NCBI GenBank assembly: GCA_051003795.1
Contig: JBPCKZ010000034.1
Location: 1-23,913 of the forward strand
Reading direction: 5' to 3'
DNA length: 23,913 bases
Origin: JALYXS01 sp051003795
Lineage (GTDB): Bacteria > Acidobacteriota > Terriglobia > Bryobacterales > Bryobacteraceae
The notes below the pieces were generated by a model that did not search any database, had not been told where the DNA came from, and was given only the letters and a program-made list of their open reading frames with translations. A program made the translations under genes and the position numbers. Below are positions 7,116-16,642 of this stretch, piece after piece (position 1 is the stretch's first letter; the number at the start of each line of letters is the position of its first letter).

Positions 7116-9362
7116 ATGTTCCAATTTTTATTCAAGTATTCGCCTGCCACCTTCTCAAAAGGCCAGTTCGTTTTTCTGACGCCCTGGCCGCTGTGGCTGC
7201 TTGCGCTCGCGATTCTGGCGGCTGGCGCGGCGCTGTTCTGGCACATGCGCCGGAATCGCGGTTTGCTCACCGGCGCGCGTCCGGTGGCTATTTGGCTGCT
7301 CGAAACGGCGATGGTCGCGCTGCTGCTGCTCATGCTTTGGCACCCGGCAATCACCATCGCGACGCTGCGGCCGCAGCAAAATGTCGTGACGGTCTTGCTC
7401 GACGATTCGAAGAGCATGGCGATCGTCGAGAACGGCAAATCGCGGATGGATGCCGCGAAGGAGTTGTGGACGCGCAATCTCGCTTCCGCGCTGGGGAAAA
7501 ATTTTCAGGTGCGGCTGTACCGGTTCGACAAGGATCTTCAGCGGATCGATAAGCCGGAAACGCAACTGGCGACCTTGGCCGCCGGCGCCAACGCCACGCG
7601 GATCGGCGACAGCTTAAATGAGGCTATCTCGGAAGGGGCGACGCTCCCGCTGGGCGCCTTGGTGCTCATGTCCGATGGCGCGGACAATTCGGGCGGCATC
7701 GATCTCGACACCATTTCGCGCATCCGCCAGAAGCGCGTTCCGGTGCATACCATCGGGTTCGGGCGCGAGAAGCTTTTAAAAGATATCGAGATTACGGATG
7801 TAGCGCTGCCGCAGCGCGCGCTGGCCGATTCGCGTTTGAGCGCCCAGGTTCAGTTCCGGCAATACGGCTACTCGCGGGAGAAGGCGCGCCTTTCGGTGCG
7901 CGATGGGGGCAAGATTCTGGCCTCGCAGCAAATTGAGCTGAAGGGCGAGGGGCTGCCCCAAACCGAATCGGTGGTGTTCAATGCGGGAGCGGCGGGGCCG
8001 CGCAATTTACAGGTGAGCATCGATCCATTGCCGGGTGAAGAGAACACCGCGAATAACACGCTGACGCGGCTGGTAAACGTTTCGCCGCGTAAAATGCGCA
8101 TCCTCTATATAGAGGGCGAGCCGCGCTGGGAATTTAAGTTCATCCGAAGGGCGGTCGAGGACGATCACAGCCTGGAGCTGGTTAGTATTCTGCGCACGAC
8201 GCAGAACAAGAACTACCGGCAGGGGATCTCGAATCCGAAAGAGCTGGAGGATGGATTTCCGGCGAAAGCGGAGGAGCTTTTCGCGTACGACGGGTTGATT
8301 ATCGGGAGCGTGGAGGCGAGCTATTTCACTCCGGCGCAGCAGGAATTGATCGCGCAGTTCGCCAACCGGCGCGGCGGCGGAGTGCTTTTTCTTGCCGGGC
8401 GATTCGGGTTGGCCGACGGCGGGTATTCGAAATCCGCCATGGCGGAGATGCTCCCGGTCCGGCTGCTCGGAACGCAGAACACGTTTCGTCGCGATTATTC
8501 GACCGCGGAGTTGACCCGGGCCGGGCAGGATAGCGTGATTTGCCGGTTCGAGGAGAACCGCGAGAAGAATATCGAGCGCTGGAAGAAGATGCCGGAAATC
8601 GCCAATTACCAGTTCGTGGGCGAGGCGAAGCCGGGCGCGGTGACCTTGATGGATGTGCGGCCTCCCGGTCACGGAAGATCGCCGTTGCTGGTGGTCCAAA
8701 ATTACGGGCGAGGGCGCTCGGCGCTGCTGGCGACGGCGGGAACATGGCGCTGGCAAATGTCTCAGCCCGTTGCCGATCAGACGCACGAAATGTTCTGGCG
8801 CCAATTGTTGCGGTGGCTTGTTTCGGAAACGCCGGGACAGATCGCGGCGTCCACACCGCAACAGGTGTTGTCGGACGAGACCAGGGTGCACCTGCGGGTC
8901 GAAGCTCGCGACAAGAGTTTTCAGCCCATGGCGAATGCGCGGGTCGAGGCCCACGTGATTGGGCCGGGCGGTCTTTCGGAGACCGTCGCGCTAGCGCCCG
9001 AGCCGCTCGAGCAAGGCGTCTATTCGGCGGATTGGACGGCGGAGAAGCCGGGGTCGTACCTGGCGGAGATTGTGGCCGACGCGGGACGAGACACGGTGAT
9101 GTTCCGAAGAGAGGACGGGGTCGCGGAGCATTTTCATACAGCGCAGAATAAGGAACTGTTGCAAAGGCTTTCCGAGCAGACGGGCGGACGATACTACGCG
9201 GCTGGGGATGCGAAACGGCTAGCCGATGAGATTTCGATTTCGGAAGCGGGGATCACGTCGCATGAGACCCGGGACCTGTGGGATATGCCGATTGTGTTTT
9301 TAATGGCGCTGGGGTTGAGGGCTGGAGAATGGCTGCTGCGGCGCAAATGGGGCGTGGTATGA
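7116..9362 (+). CDS. Membrane VWA / glutamine-amidotransferase-like protein
   Basis: I take ATG 7116 as start because it puts MFQFLFKYSPATFSKGQF and two membrane helices (24-42, 57-75) at the N-terminus; the frame stays open further upstream but that part lies inside the previous gene. The 748-residue protein then has a VWA domain with the MIDAS motif DDSKS (96-100) after a TVLL strand, and MSDGADNSGG with the Asp at residue 187. A beta-sandwich linker follows. Residues about 326-480 resemble a class I glutamine-amidotransferase-like fold (KMRILYIEGEPRWEFKFIRR, YDGLIIGSVEASYF, RRGGGVLFLAGRFG); no catalytic Cys is evident, so a binding role is likelier than amidotransfer. A C-terminal helix (about 725-742) closes the protein. 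Homologues usually accompany MoxR and DUF58 genes. It overlaps the next gene by four bases (ATGA). Confidence 0.85.
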   Translation: MFQFLFKYSPATFSKGQFVFLTPWPLWLLALAILAAGAALFWHMRRNRGLLTGARPVAIWLLETAMVALLLLMLWHPAITIATLRPQQNVVTVLLDDSKSMAIVENGKSRMDAAKELWTRNLASALGKNFQVRLYRFDKDLQRIDKPETQLATLAAGANATRIGDSLNEAISEGATLPLGALVLMSDGADNSGGIDLDTISRIRQKRVPVHTIGFGREKLLKDIEITDVALPQRALADSRLSAQVQFRQYGYSREKARLSVRDGGKILASQQIELKGEGLPQTESVVFNAGAAGPRNLQVSIDPLPGEENTANNTLTRLVNVSPRKMRILYIEGEPRWEFKFIRRAVEDDHSLELVSILRTTQNKNYRQGISNPKELEDGFPAKAEELFAYDGLIIGSVEASYFTPAQQELIAQFANRRGGGVLFLAGRFGLADGGYSKSAMAEMLPVRLLGTQNTFRRDYSTAELTRAGQDSVICRFEENREKNIERWKKMPEIANYQFVGEAKPGAVTLMDVRPPGHGRSPLLVVQNYGRGRSALLATAGTWRWQMSQPVADQTHEMFWRQLLRWLVSETPGQIAASTPQQVLSDETRVHLRVEARDKSFQPMANARVEAHVIGPGGLSETVALAPEPLEQGVYSADWTAEKPGSYLAEIVADAGRDTVMFRREDGVAEHFHTAQNKELLQRLSEQTGGRYYAAGDAKRLADEISISEAGITSHETRDLWDMPIVFLMALGLRAGEWLLRRKWGVV

Positions 9363-10288
9363 GAGGTTTTCGCCGCTTCCAAACAAGTGTCCACACGAGT
9401 GTGGACACGGCAGGCACAAGTGCCCGCGCCACGGTTATCTTCCTACTTTTCGCCGCGTCCGCCTTGCACGCCGCCACCTTCTACGTAACCGTCGCGGGGC
9501 TCGGTGGCGAGCCGGACTATGAGCAGCGCTTCAACATGCTCGCCGACGACATCGACAAGATTGTGAAGCCCGCGGGACCCACCGAGACCCTGAAGGGCGC
9601 CGCCGCCACGAAGGCAAACGTAAAGAACGCTCTCGAAAAGGTTGCCCGCGAGTCTAAATCCCAGGATGCGGTGGTGCTCATGCTAATCGGTCACGGAACC
9701 TTCGACGGCATCGATTACAAGATGAATCTCCCCGGTCCGGATCTCTCGGCAACGGAGCTCGCGGCCATGCTGAATCGCGTTCCCGCGGGGCGCCAACTTG
9801 TGGTCAACATGACCAGCGCGAGCGGAGCGTCGTTGAACGCTCTCAAGAAGGAGAACCGGATCGTCGTCACGGCCACCAAGACCGGCAACGAGAAGAATGC
9901 GACGGTGTTCGCGCGCTACTGGGTGGAAGCTTTGCGCGATCCGGCGGCGGATACGGACAAGAACGAAACCGTTTCCGCGATGGAGGCTTTCCGCTACGCG
10001 CAGCAGAAGACGGCCAAATTTTTCGAAGAGCAAAAGCGCTTGGCAACCGAGCATGCTCAAGTGTCCGGCGACCACGCGGCGGTGTTTCCGGTGCTGCGGA
10101 TGGGGTCGGCGGCCGCGTCCGCGAGCGATCCAGCGAAGAAAGGGCTGATGGCGAAACGCGAGGATCTGGAAGGCAAGATCGATCAGCTCAAGTATCAGAA
10201 GGCGCTTCTGCCGGAAGATCAATATAAGAAGCAGTTGGCGTCATTGTTGATCGATCTGGCGAAAACGCAGCAGGAGTTGGATAAGTGA
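9359..10288 (+). CDS. Secreted caspase/legumain-like (clan CD) protein lacking the catalytic Cys
   Basis: The start is ATG 9359 in an ATGA overlap with the upstream stop; an open frame upstream of it lies within the previous gene. The 309-residue product has an unusual 24-residue hydrophilic leader, then a signal peptide core (about 25-39, VIFLLFAASALHA). The core resembles peptidase C13/caspase-like folds: a DAVVLMLIGHGTFDG strand with His112 of the HG motif, an activity-type LSATELAAMLNRVPAGRQLVVNM strand, then TSASGAS where active members have a Cys before xSG. Here that position is Ser153. IVVTATKTGNEKNATVFARYWVEAL matches the following strand and helix. The C-terminus (about 255-309) is a charged coiled coil. 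It is therefore likely a non-proteolytic or altered relative. The leader is encoded by a palindromic repeat; GTG 9401 is an alternative start. Confidence 0.75.
   Translation: MRGFRRFQTSVHTSVDTAGTSARATVIFLLFAASALHAATFYVTVAGLGGEPDYEQRFNMLADDIDKIVKPAGPTETLKGAAATKANVKNALEKVARESKSQDAVVLMLIGHGTFDGIDYKMNLPGPDLSATELAAMLNRVPAGRQLVVNMTSASGASLNALKKENRIVVTATKTGNEKNATVFARYWVEALRDPAADTDKNETVSAMEAFRYAQQKTAKFFEEQKRLATEHAQVSGDHAAVFPVLRMGSAAASASDPAKKGLMAKREDLEGKIDQLKYQKALLPEDQYKKQLASLLIDLAKTQQELDK
9387..9434. repeat. REP-like double palindrome inside the start of the caspase-like gene
   Basis: Two adjacent perfect palindromes are present. GTGTCCACAC (9387-9396) and GTGTGGACAC (9399-9408) are separated by GA. 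GGCAC (9413-9417) and GTGCC (9420-9424) are separated by AA. A GC-rich tail, CGCGCCACGG, follows. The element reads in frame and encodes TSVHTSVDTAGTSARAT, between the start codon and the signal peptide. On the reverse strand it translates as VARALVPAVSTLVWT, a peptide type I recall from many small spurious annotations in Solibacter-group genomes, which suggests a high-copy dispersed repeat. The palindromes are seen directly; the repeat-family idea is recalled and unverified. Confidence 0.65.
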
Positions 10289-12387
10289 TCTTGAGAAGCC
10301 TGGCTGTTTTCTGTTTGCTCGCCGCCTGCGCTCCGGCGCAATCGCTGCAGCGCGCCGAAGCCCTTTGGAAGGCGCGCAATTATCGGGAAGCGAACAATGC
10401 CTTCCGCGCGCTAGTCGCGGCGAATCCTAAAAATCCCGAGTACCGCGTCCGCTGGGGCCGGCTCTTCCTCGAACGCTTCAATGCGGAGGAAGCAGCCAAG
10501 TTATTTCAGGAAGCGCTCGAAATCAAGAAAGACGATGCGGCCGCGCTGCTCGGTCTAGCGCTTGTCGCCGCCGAAGATTTCGAAGGCAAGGCCGAGAAGC
10601 TCGCCGAAGCCGCGGCCGAAGCCGATCCCAAACTCTTCGAAGCGCGCGAGCTGATGGCGCGCCTCGCGCTCGAAGATAATAACCCGAAGAAAGCGTCGGA
10701 GCAGGCGGAAATGGCGCTGGCAATCTCCCCGAAAGCGTTGGAGGCGATGTCGATACTCGCGACCGTCGACTGGCTCGAGGACAAGAAGCAGACTCCGTGG
10801 ATCGACAAGATCCTGCAACAGAATCCGCACTACGGGCAGGCGTACGAGACCGCCGGGCACTTTTTCTTCATCAACCGCCGGTACGAGGAAGCCATCCAGT
10901 TCTATCGCAAAGCCATCGATCTCACGCCGGATTTATGGAGCGCGCATTCGCAGCTCGGCCTCAACTTGATGCGCCAGGGAATTGAAGGCGAAGCGCGGAA
11001 GGAGTTGGAACTGAGTTACGCCAACGATTACCGGGATGCGGCCACGGTGAATACGCTGCGGTTGATGGACAGCTACAAGAATTTCGTCACGTTCAAGACC
11101 GATCGCACGATTTTGCGCCTGCACAAAAAAGAAGCGGATGTTCTGCGCCCGTATTTCGAAGCCGAGATGGAGCGGGCCATCGCGACCTATGAGAAAAAGT
11201 ATCAAATGAAGCTCGACCGGCCCGTGCAGGTGGAGGTTTATCCGGATCACGAAGACTTCGCCGTGCGCACGATGGGCATGCCGGGGCTGGGCGCGCTGGG
11301 CGTGACATTCGGCTACGTTGTCGCCATGGACAGCCCGTCCGGAAGGCCTCCGGGGACCTTTCACTGGGCGAGCACGATGTGGCATGAAATGAGTCACGTC
11401 TACGTGCTGACCGCCACGAAACATCGGGTGCCGCGCTGGTTCACCGAAGGCATGGCCGTGCATGAAGAGACCGCGATCTCGAAAGACTGGGGCGACCGGC
11501 TCGACACTCAGGCGATCATGGCGATCAAGGATAAGAAGCTGCTGCCCGTCGCCGATCTGGATCGTGGCTTCGTGCATCCGCAATATCCTTCGCAAGTGAT
11601 CGTTTCATATTTTCAAGCGGGACGGATCTGCGATTACATCGCGCGCAAGTGGGGCGACCAGAAGCTGCTCGATATGATTCACGGGTTCGCCGGGAACGAA
11701 ACGACCGCGGAAGTTATCGAGAAACAGCTCGGCATGAAGCCCGAGGCTTTCGATAAGGAATTTTTGGCATCGCTCGAAGCCGAAACCAAAAAGACCGTCG
11801 AAGGATTCGATACCTGGAAGAAGCAGCTGAAGCCGATCGCGGAAGCATCGAAGGCCGGACGGAACGATGAAGTGATCGAGAAAGCGAAGGCCATTCGCGA
11901 CCTGTATCCCGATTACGTGGAGGCGGCCAACGTGTACGAATTTCTCTCGACCGCTTATCTCGCGAAGGGCGACAAGGCTGCGGCGACATCCGAGCTGGAA
12001 CGCTACTCGCGCGTGGGCGGCCGCAATCCGGCGACGCTGAAAAAATTGGCTTCGCTGCTCGAGGAATCGGGGCGCAAGAAGGAAGCGGCGGCGGTGCTCG
12101 ATCGCTTGAATTACATCGCGCCCGTGGATGAAGAGCTGCACCGCAAGCTGGGCGATCTGTGGCTCGCGCTGAATAACGACGACGGGGCCATCCGCGAGTA
12201 CCGGGCCGCGCTCGCCATGAAACCGCTCGATCAGGCCGGGAATCACTTCAATCTCGCCAAGGCGTATCACGCGGCGAAGAAAGACGATCAGGCGCGCGAG
12301 GAAGTCATGACTTCGCTCGAAGCCGCGCCGAATTACAAGCCGGCTCAGAAGCTTTTGCTCGAGCTTACGGCCGAGACCGCGAAATAG
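10285..12387 (+). CDS. TPR protein with a zinc-dependent peptidase (peptidase MA-like, HExxH) domain
   Basis: GTG 10285 overlaps the previous stop by four bases (GTGA). The 700-residue product begins MILRSLAVFCLLAACAPAQS, which carries both a possible lipobox (LAAC, Cys15) and a signal peptidase I site, so it is a lipoprotein or a secreted protein. Tetratricopeptide repeats fill about 20-250 (NYREANNAFRALVAANPKNP, RYEEAIQFYRKAIDLTPDLW). The middle part is a gluzincin-type peptidase: HEMSH at 367-371 supplies the catalytic Glu and two zinc ligands, and WFTEGMAVHEE gives the third ligand at Glu388, as in the peptidase MA family. More TPRs occupy about 545-695. The domain is complete and all metal ligands are present, so activity is likely, in the periplasm or at a membrane. 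Substrate unknown; the neighbouring caspase-like and VWA proteins are candidate partners. Confidence 0.87.
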   Translation: MILRSLAVFCLLAACAPAQSLQRAEALWKARNYREANNAFRALVAANPKNPEYRVRWGRLFLERFNAEEAAKLFQEALEIKKDDAAALLGLALVAAEDFEGKAEKLAEAAAEADPKLFEARELMARLALEDNNPKKASEQAEMALAISPKALEAMSILATVDWLEDKKQTPWIDKILQQNPHYGQAYETAGHFFFINRRYEEAIQFYRKAIDLTPDLWSAHSQLGLNLMRQGIEGEARKELELSYANDYRDAATVNTLRLMDSYKNFVTFKTDRTILRLHKKEADVLRPYFEAEMERAIATYEKKYQMKLDRPVQVEVYPDHEDFAVRTMGMPGLGALGVTFGYVVAMDSPSGRPPGTFHWASTMWHEMSHVYVLTATKHRVPRWFTEGMAVHEETAISKDWGDRLDTQAIMAIKDKKLLPVADLDRGFVHPQYPSQVIVSYFQAGRICDYIARKWGDQKLLDMIHGFAGNETTAEVIEKQLGMKPEAFDKEFLASLEAETKKTVEGFDTWKKQLKPIAEASKAGRNDEVIEKAKAIRDLYPDYVEAANVYEFLSTAYLAKGDKAAATSELERYSRVGGRNPATLKKLASLLEESGRKKEAAAVLDRLNYIAPVDEELHRKLGDLWLALNNDDGAIREYRAALAMKPLDQAGNHFNLAKAYHAAKKDDQAREEVMTSLEAAPNYKPAQKLLLELTAETAK

Positions 12388-12397
12388 TAAAAACGAA

Positions 12398-13429
<1,032 letters not shown>

Positions 13430-13449
13430 TGCCAAGCCCAGCCTAATCC

Positions 13450-14337
13450 ATGCTGCAGCGTTTTCTCGATCCCGCGACCCTCGCCGGCATATCTTCGCTC
13501 GACCTCGTCGCGAAGACCGTGGTCGATGGCTTCGTCGCCGGGCTGCACCGTTCGCCCGATTTCGGATTCAGCCAGGAGTTCGCCGAATACCGCGCCTACG
13601 TGCAAGGCGACGATCTCCGCCACGTCGATTGGAACGTCTTCGCCCGAACCGATCGCACCTACCTGAAGCGTTATCGTGGCGAGACCAATTCGCAGCTTCT
13701 AATCCTGCTCGATACCAGCGCGTCCATGGGATTTGCCTCGGGAAAAATCAACAAAATGGATTACGCGCGCTTCGTCGCGGCTTCGCTGGTTTACTTGGCA
13801 AACCTGCAACGCGACGCGGCGGGTCTCATTATTTTCGACGAAGAGGTAAAAAATTATATTCCGCCTTCGACGCGCCAAGGGCAGTTGTTCCGGCTGCTGC
13901 ATGCGATCGAAGCGGCGGCGGTCGGCACGCATACGGATTTCGTGAAGCCGTTCGCGCACTTCCAGCAATTTCTGCACCGGCGCGGCATAGTGGTCGTGCT
14001 GTCGGATTTCTACGAACAACCGGAGACAATTATCAAGACCGTCGAGCCGCTGCGCTTCCACGGCAACGAGGTCGTGCTTTTCCAGGTGCTCGATCCGCAA
14101 GAGATCCAGCCGAAATTTCGCGATTCCGTGCTGCTGCTCGATATGGAAACGAAGAGCAGCATCGAGGTCTCTCCCGAGTACGCGCGCACCGAATACCGCG
14201 AGAAGATCGCGGCGCATCTGGAAGCGATGCGCGACCAGGCGAAGTCCGCGGGCCTCGATTATTTTCTGATGAATACCGAACGCCCGCTGGATGAAGGATT
14301 GCGCGAATATTTGGCGTTGCGCCAGAGGAGGATGTAG
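13450..14337 (+). CDS. DUF58 domain protein with VWA fold
   Basis: This 295-residue protein shows the DUF58 signature EYRAYVQGDDLRHVDWNVFAR followed by RTYLKRYRGE (46-78), then a VWA-like domain with a full MIDAS start, DTSAS (88-92), and VVVLSDFYE further on. There is no membrane segment, unlike longer DUF58 proteins with two N-terminal helices, so it is probably cytoplasmic or peripheral. DUF58 proteins are standard partners of MoxR ATPases, and the gene lies 20 bases after one. Its stop is directly adjacent to the next start (TAGTTG), and the Shine-Dalgarno of that gene lies within its final codons, so the two are probably coupled in translation. Confidence 0.94.
   Translation: MLQRFLDPATLAGISSLDLVAKTVVDGFVAGLHRSPDFGFSQEFAEYRAYVQGDDLRHVDWNVFARTDRTYLKRYRGETNSQLLILLDTSASMGFASGKINKMDYARFVAASLVYLANLQRDAAGLIIFDEEVKNYIPPSTRQGQLFRLLHAIEAAAVGTHTDFVKPFAHFQQFLHRRGIVVVLSDFYEQPETIIKTVEPLRFHGNEVVLFQVLDPQEIQPKFRDSVLLLDMETKSSIEVSPEYARTEYREKIAAHLEAMRDQAKSAGLDYFLMNTERPLDEGLREYLALRQRRM
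14324..14331 (+). promoter_or_regulatory. Ribosome-binding site deciding a TTG start for the BatA-like gene
   Basis: AGAGGAGG lies six bases before TTG 14338, inside the last codons of the DUF58 gene. The ATG overlapping it at 14332 is followed immediately by TAG, so it cannot be the start. The TTG gives the full BatA N-terminus (GLFAPWFLAGLAAVGLPIYVH). Confidence 0.8.
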
Positions 14338-16335
14338 TTGGGCCTGTTCGCGCCATGGTTTCTGGCGGGGCTTGCGGCGGTCGGACTGCCGATCTACGTG
14401 CACCTGCTGCGGAAGCACAAGACCACGCCGCTGCCGTTCAGTTCGCTGATGTTTTTCGAAAGGCGGACGCAGAGCTCGATCAAGCACCGCCGGCTGCAGT
14501 ATTTGCTGCTATTCGCTTTGCGAACGCTGTTCGTGATTCTGCTGGCCATTGCGTTCGCGCGGCCGTTCTTGGAATCCTCCACCATCGTCGCGGCGCGCGG
14601 TGGAAGGCTGATCGAGATTTGCGTGGACGATTCGTTCAGCATGCGGCAAGGCGATCGTTTTGCGCGGGCGAAAAGGGATGCGCTCACCGCGCTCGATGGG
14701 ATGAAGCCGGCCGATCGCGCGCAGATCGTGGCGTTCGACCGCGAAGCCAGGCTTCTGACGGAGATGACTTCGGATGGGAGCGCGCTCCGCGGCGCGGTAA
14801 ATTCGATCGAGCCCGGCGATGCCGCAAGCTCCTACGCGGAACTCGTGCGAACCGCCGGCCAGACGCCGGGGCCGCCGCGCGAGATGCATATCTTTTCCGA
14901 TATGCAAAAGACCTCCATGCCGTCCAGCTTTTCCGATCTCCGGCTGAAAGAAGGCACCAAGCTGGTGCCGCACGCCGAAGCCACGCAATCGGTGCCCAAC
15001 TTTTTCGTCGAAAGCGTACACGCACCCCGACACGTGTACGATCCCAAGCGCGTTCGCGTTCAGGCGACGGTGGCGGGGCATGGAAACGCGATGGCGACGC
15101 GTCGCGTGTCGTTGGTCGTTAACGGAAAGACGCTTGAAACCAAGCCGGTCGCCGTACCGCCCGATGGACGCGGCTCGGTCGAGTTCCTCTCGATGGACGC
15201 GACCTATGGATTAAACAAGGGTGAGGTCCGCATCGATTCCGCGGATGCGTTTCCCAATGACGATCGCTTCTACTTCTCCGCCGAGCGCTCCGATCCGCGA
15301 CCGGCGCTGTTCGTGCATGACGCTCGCGATACACGCAGCCTGATCTATTTCCGCACGGCGCTCGAATCTTCCATCGAACCGGCATTCAAGTTGGAGCCGG
15401 TCGCGACCGAGCAAGCCGCGAATCTTGTGCCGGCGAAGTACGCGTTCGTCGTGCTGTCCGACACCGGATCGCTGCCCGCCAAGTTCGATGAAGCGCTGCG
15501 GGATTATGTTCAGAAGGGCGGGTCGGTCCTGATCGCGCTCGGGAAAACATCCGCCGGATTGCGCCGCGTGCCGGTTGCGGATCTGACGATTGACGGCGAA
15601 CGTTACGCCTCGCCCGAAGGACAGCGGTTCCAGAGCGCCGCGTATCTGGACAGCTTGCATCCGGCGATCCGGCGCGCCCAGCGGTGGGAAGGCGTCAAGT
15701 TTTTTCAGGCCGTGAAAGTGGACCCGGGCGGCGCGCGCGTGCCGGCGAAGCTTTCGGACGACACGCCGCTGTTGATCGATAAGCCGATCGGAGATGGCCG
15801 GGTGTTGGTGTTCGCGTCCGCGCTCGACAACCTCGCGAACGATTTTCCGCTGCACGTGGCTTTCGTGCCATTCATCGAGCAGACTTCGCACTATCTGGGC
15901 GGTCTCGACGACACGCCGGCGAACTACACCGTCGGTTCGTTTGTGGATCTGCGGTCCGCGCGGGAGAAGGGCGGGGCGGTGGAAGTGATCGGGCCGGATG
16001 GACAGCGGGCGCTGTCGCTCTCCGAATCGACGAAAGCGCAAACCCTCGCGCTGACGCACGAAGGTTTCTACGATATCCGCCGGCCAAGCGGACGACACGA
16101 ACTGGCGGCGGTGAATCCGGATCGACGGGAATCCGATTTCACGATCGTTCCGGCGGAAACGTTGCAGCTTTGGGAAAACACCGGTAAAGCGCCCGTCGAG
16201 AACGCACCCGGCGCGGAACCGGTTCACGAATCGATCGATTTGTGGTGGTACGTGCTGTTGGCCGCGCTGATTCTGGCGGTGGCGGAATCCGTGTTGGGGA
16301 ACCGGCATCTGGCGGTGGATAAGGAGACTGCGTGA
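14338..16335 (+). CDS. BatA-like membrane VWA protein
   Basis: The 665-residue protein begins with the BatA N-terminal domain (PF07584): FAPWFLAGLAAVGLPIYVHLLR, then FSSLMFFERRTQ and a second helix YLLLFALRTLFVILLAIAFARP (55-76). A VWA domain follows with MIDAS DDSFS (97-101) and IFSDMQ later. Residues about 320-410 (RPALFVHDARDTRSLIYFRTALE, YVQKGGSVLIALGK) look like the amidotransferase-like domain seen in related membrane proteins of these clusters. The C-terminus has one more helix (about 635-655, WWYVLLAALILAVAESVL). BatA proteins place a VWA domain at the inner membrane next to a MoxR ATPase; the role is linked in other bacteria to envelope stress tolerance. No batB-E order is present, so I do not assign a gene symbol. 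Confidence 0.88.
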   Translation: MGLFAPWFLAGLAAVGLPIYVHLLRKHKTTPLPFSSLMFFERRTQSSIKHRRLQYLLLFALRTLFVILLAIAFARPFLESSTIVAARGGRLIEICVDDSFSMRQGDRFARAKRDALTALDGMKPADRAQIVAFDREARLLTEMTSDGSALRGAVNSIEPGDAASSYAELVRTAGQTPGPPREMHIFSDMQKTSMPSSFSDLRLKEGTKLVPHAEATQSVPNFFVESVHAPRHVYDPKRVRVQATVAGHGNAMATRRVSLVVNGKTLETKPVAVPPDGRGSVEFLSMDATYGLNKGEVRIDSADAFPNDDRFYFSAERSDPRPALFVHDARDTRSLIYFRTALESSIEPAFKLEPVATEQAANLVPAKYAFVVLSDTGSLPAKFDEALRDYVQKGGSVLIALGKTSAGLRRVPVADLTIDGERYASPEGQRFQSAAYLDSLHPAIRRAQRWEGVKFFQAVKVDPGGARVPAKLSDDTPLLIDKPIGDGRVLVFASALDNLANDFPLHVAFVPFIEQTSHYLGGLDDTPANYTVGSFVDLRSAREKGGAVEVIGPDGQRALSLSESTKAQTLALTHEGFYDIRRPSGRHELAAVNPDRRESDFTIVPAETLQLWENTGKAPVENAPGAEPVHESIDLWWYVLLAALILAVAESVLGNRHLAVDKETA

Positions 16336-16366
16336 ACGGTGAGCGAGAATAGCTAAAGGTGGCTTC

Positions 16367-16567
16367 ATGAATATCGATGAACGGCTCGAAGCGCTGACGA
16401 TGAATCTGGAGTTGCTCTCGCATGATATTCAACAGCACACGGTCGAGATCAAGGAGCATACGAAGCAAATCCAAGACCACACCAAGCAACTTGAATTGGA
16501 CGGGGAATTTATCCGCACCCTGGCTCGCATCGTGCCGATTCACGAACAACGGCTTAACGATTTGTAA
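16367..16567 (+). CDS. 66-residue coiled-coil protein of unknown function
   Basis: A good Shine-Dalgarno (AAAGGTGG, 16355-16362) lies four bases before ATG 16367. The product is almost wholly helical, with heptad-like spacing: MNIDERLEALTMNLELLSHD, then a run of imperfect repeats (QQHTVEIKEHTKQIQDHTKQLEL), and an end reading IVPIHEQRLNDL. Similar short proteins opening 'MDIDERLEAL' and ending 'HEQRLDDLE' are, from memory, scattered through Solibacter-group genomes. It sits between the BatA-like and the large membrane gene, 31 and 75 bases from each. It may oligomerise or bind a neighbour's coiled coil. The clear ribosome-binding site makes it a likely real gene. Confidence 0.7.
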   Translation: MNIDERLEALTMNLELLSHDIQQHTVEIKEHTKQIQDHTKQLELDGEFIRTLARIVPIHEQRLNDL

Positions 16568-16642
16568 ACATGGAGATTTGCGGAGCGCTTGGGAGGCTCG
16601 GGTCTTTCGAGTGAGAAGATCAAGTAGGTAAAAAGAGGCTGC

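Noticed and set aside
15211..16368. 385-codon minus-strand frame antisense to the BatA-like gene
   Set aside because: His/Arg/Gln-rich shadow of the coding strand; the BatA, VWA and helix motifs are all on the plus strand.
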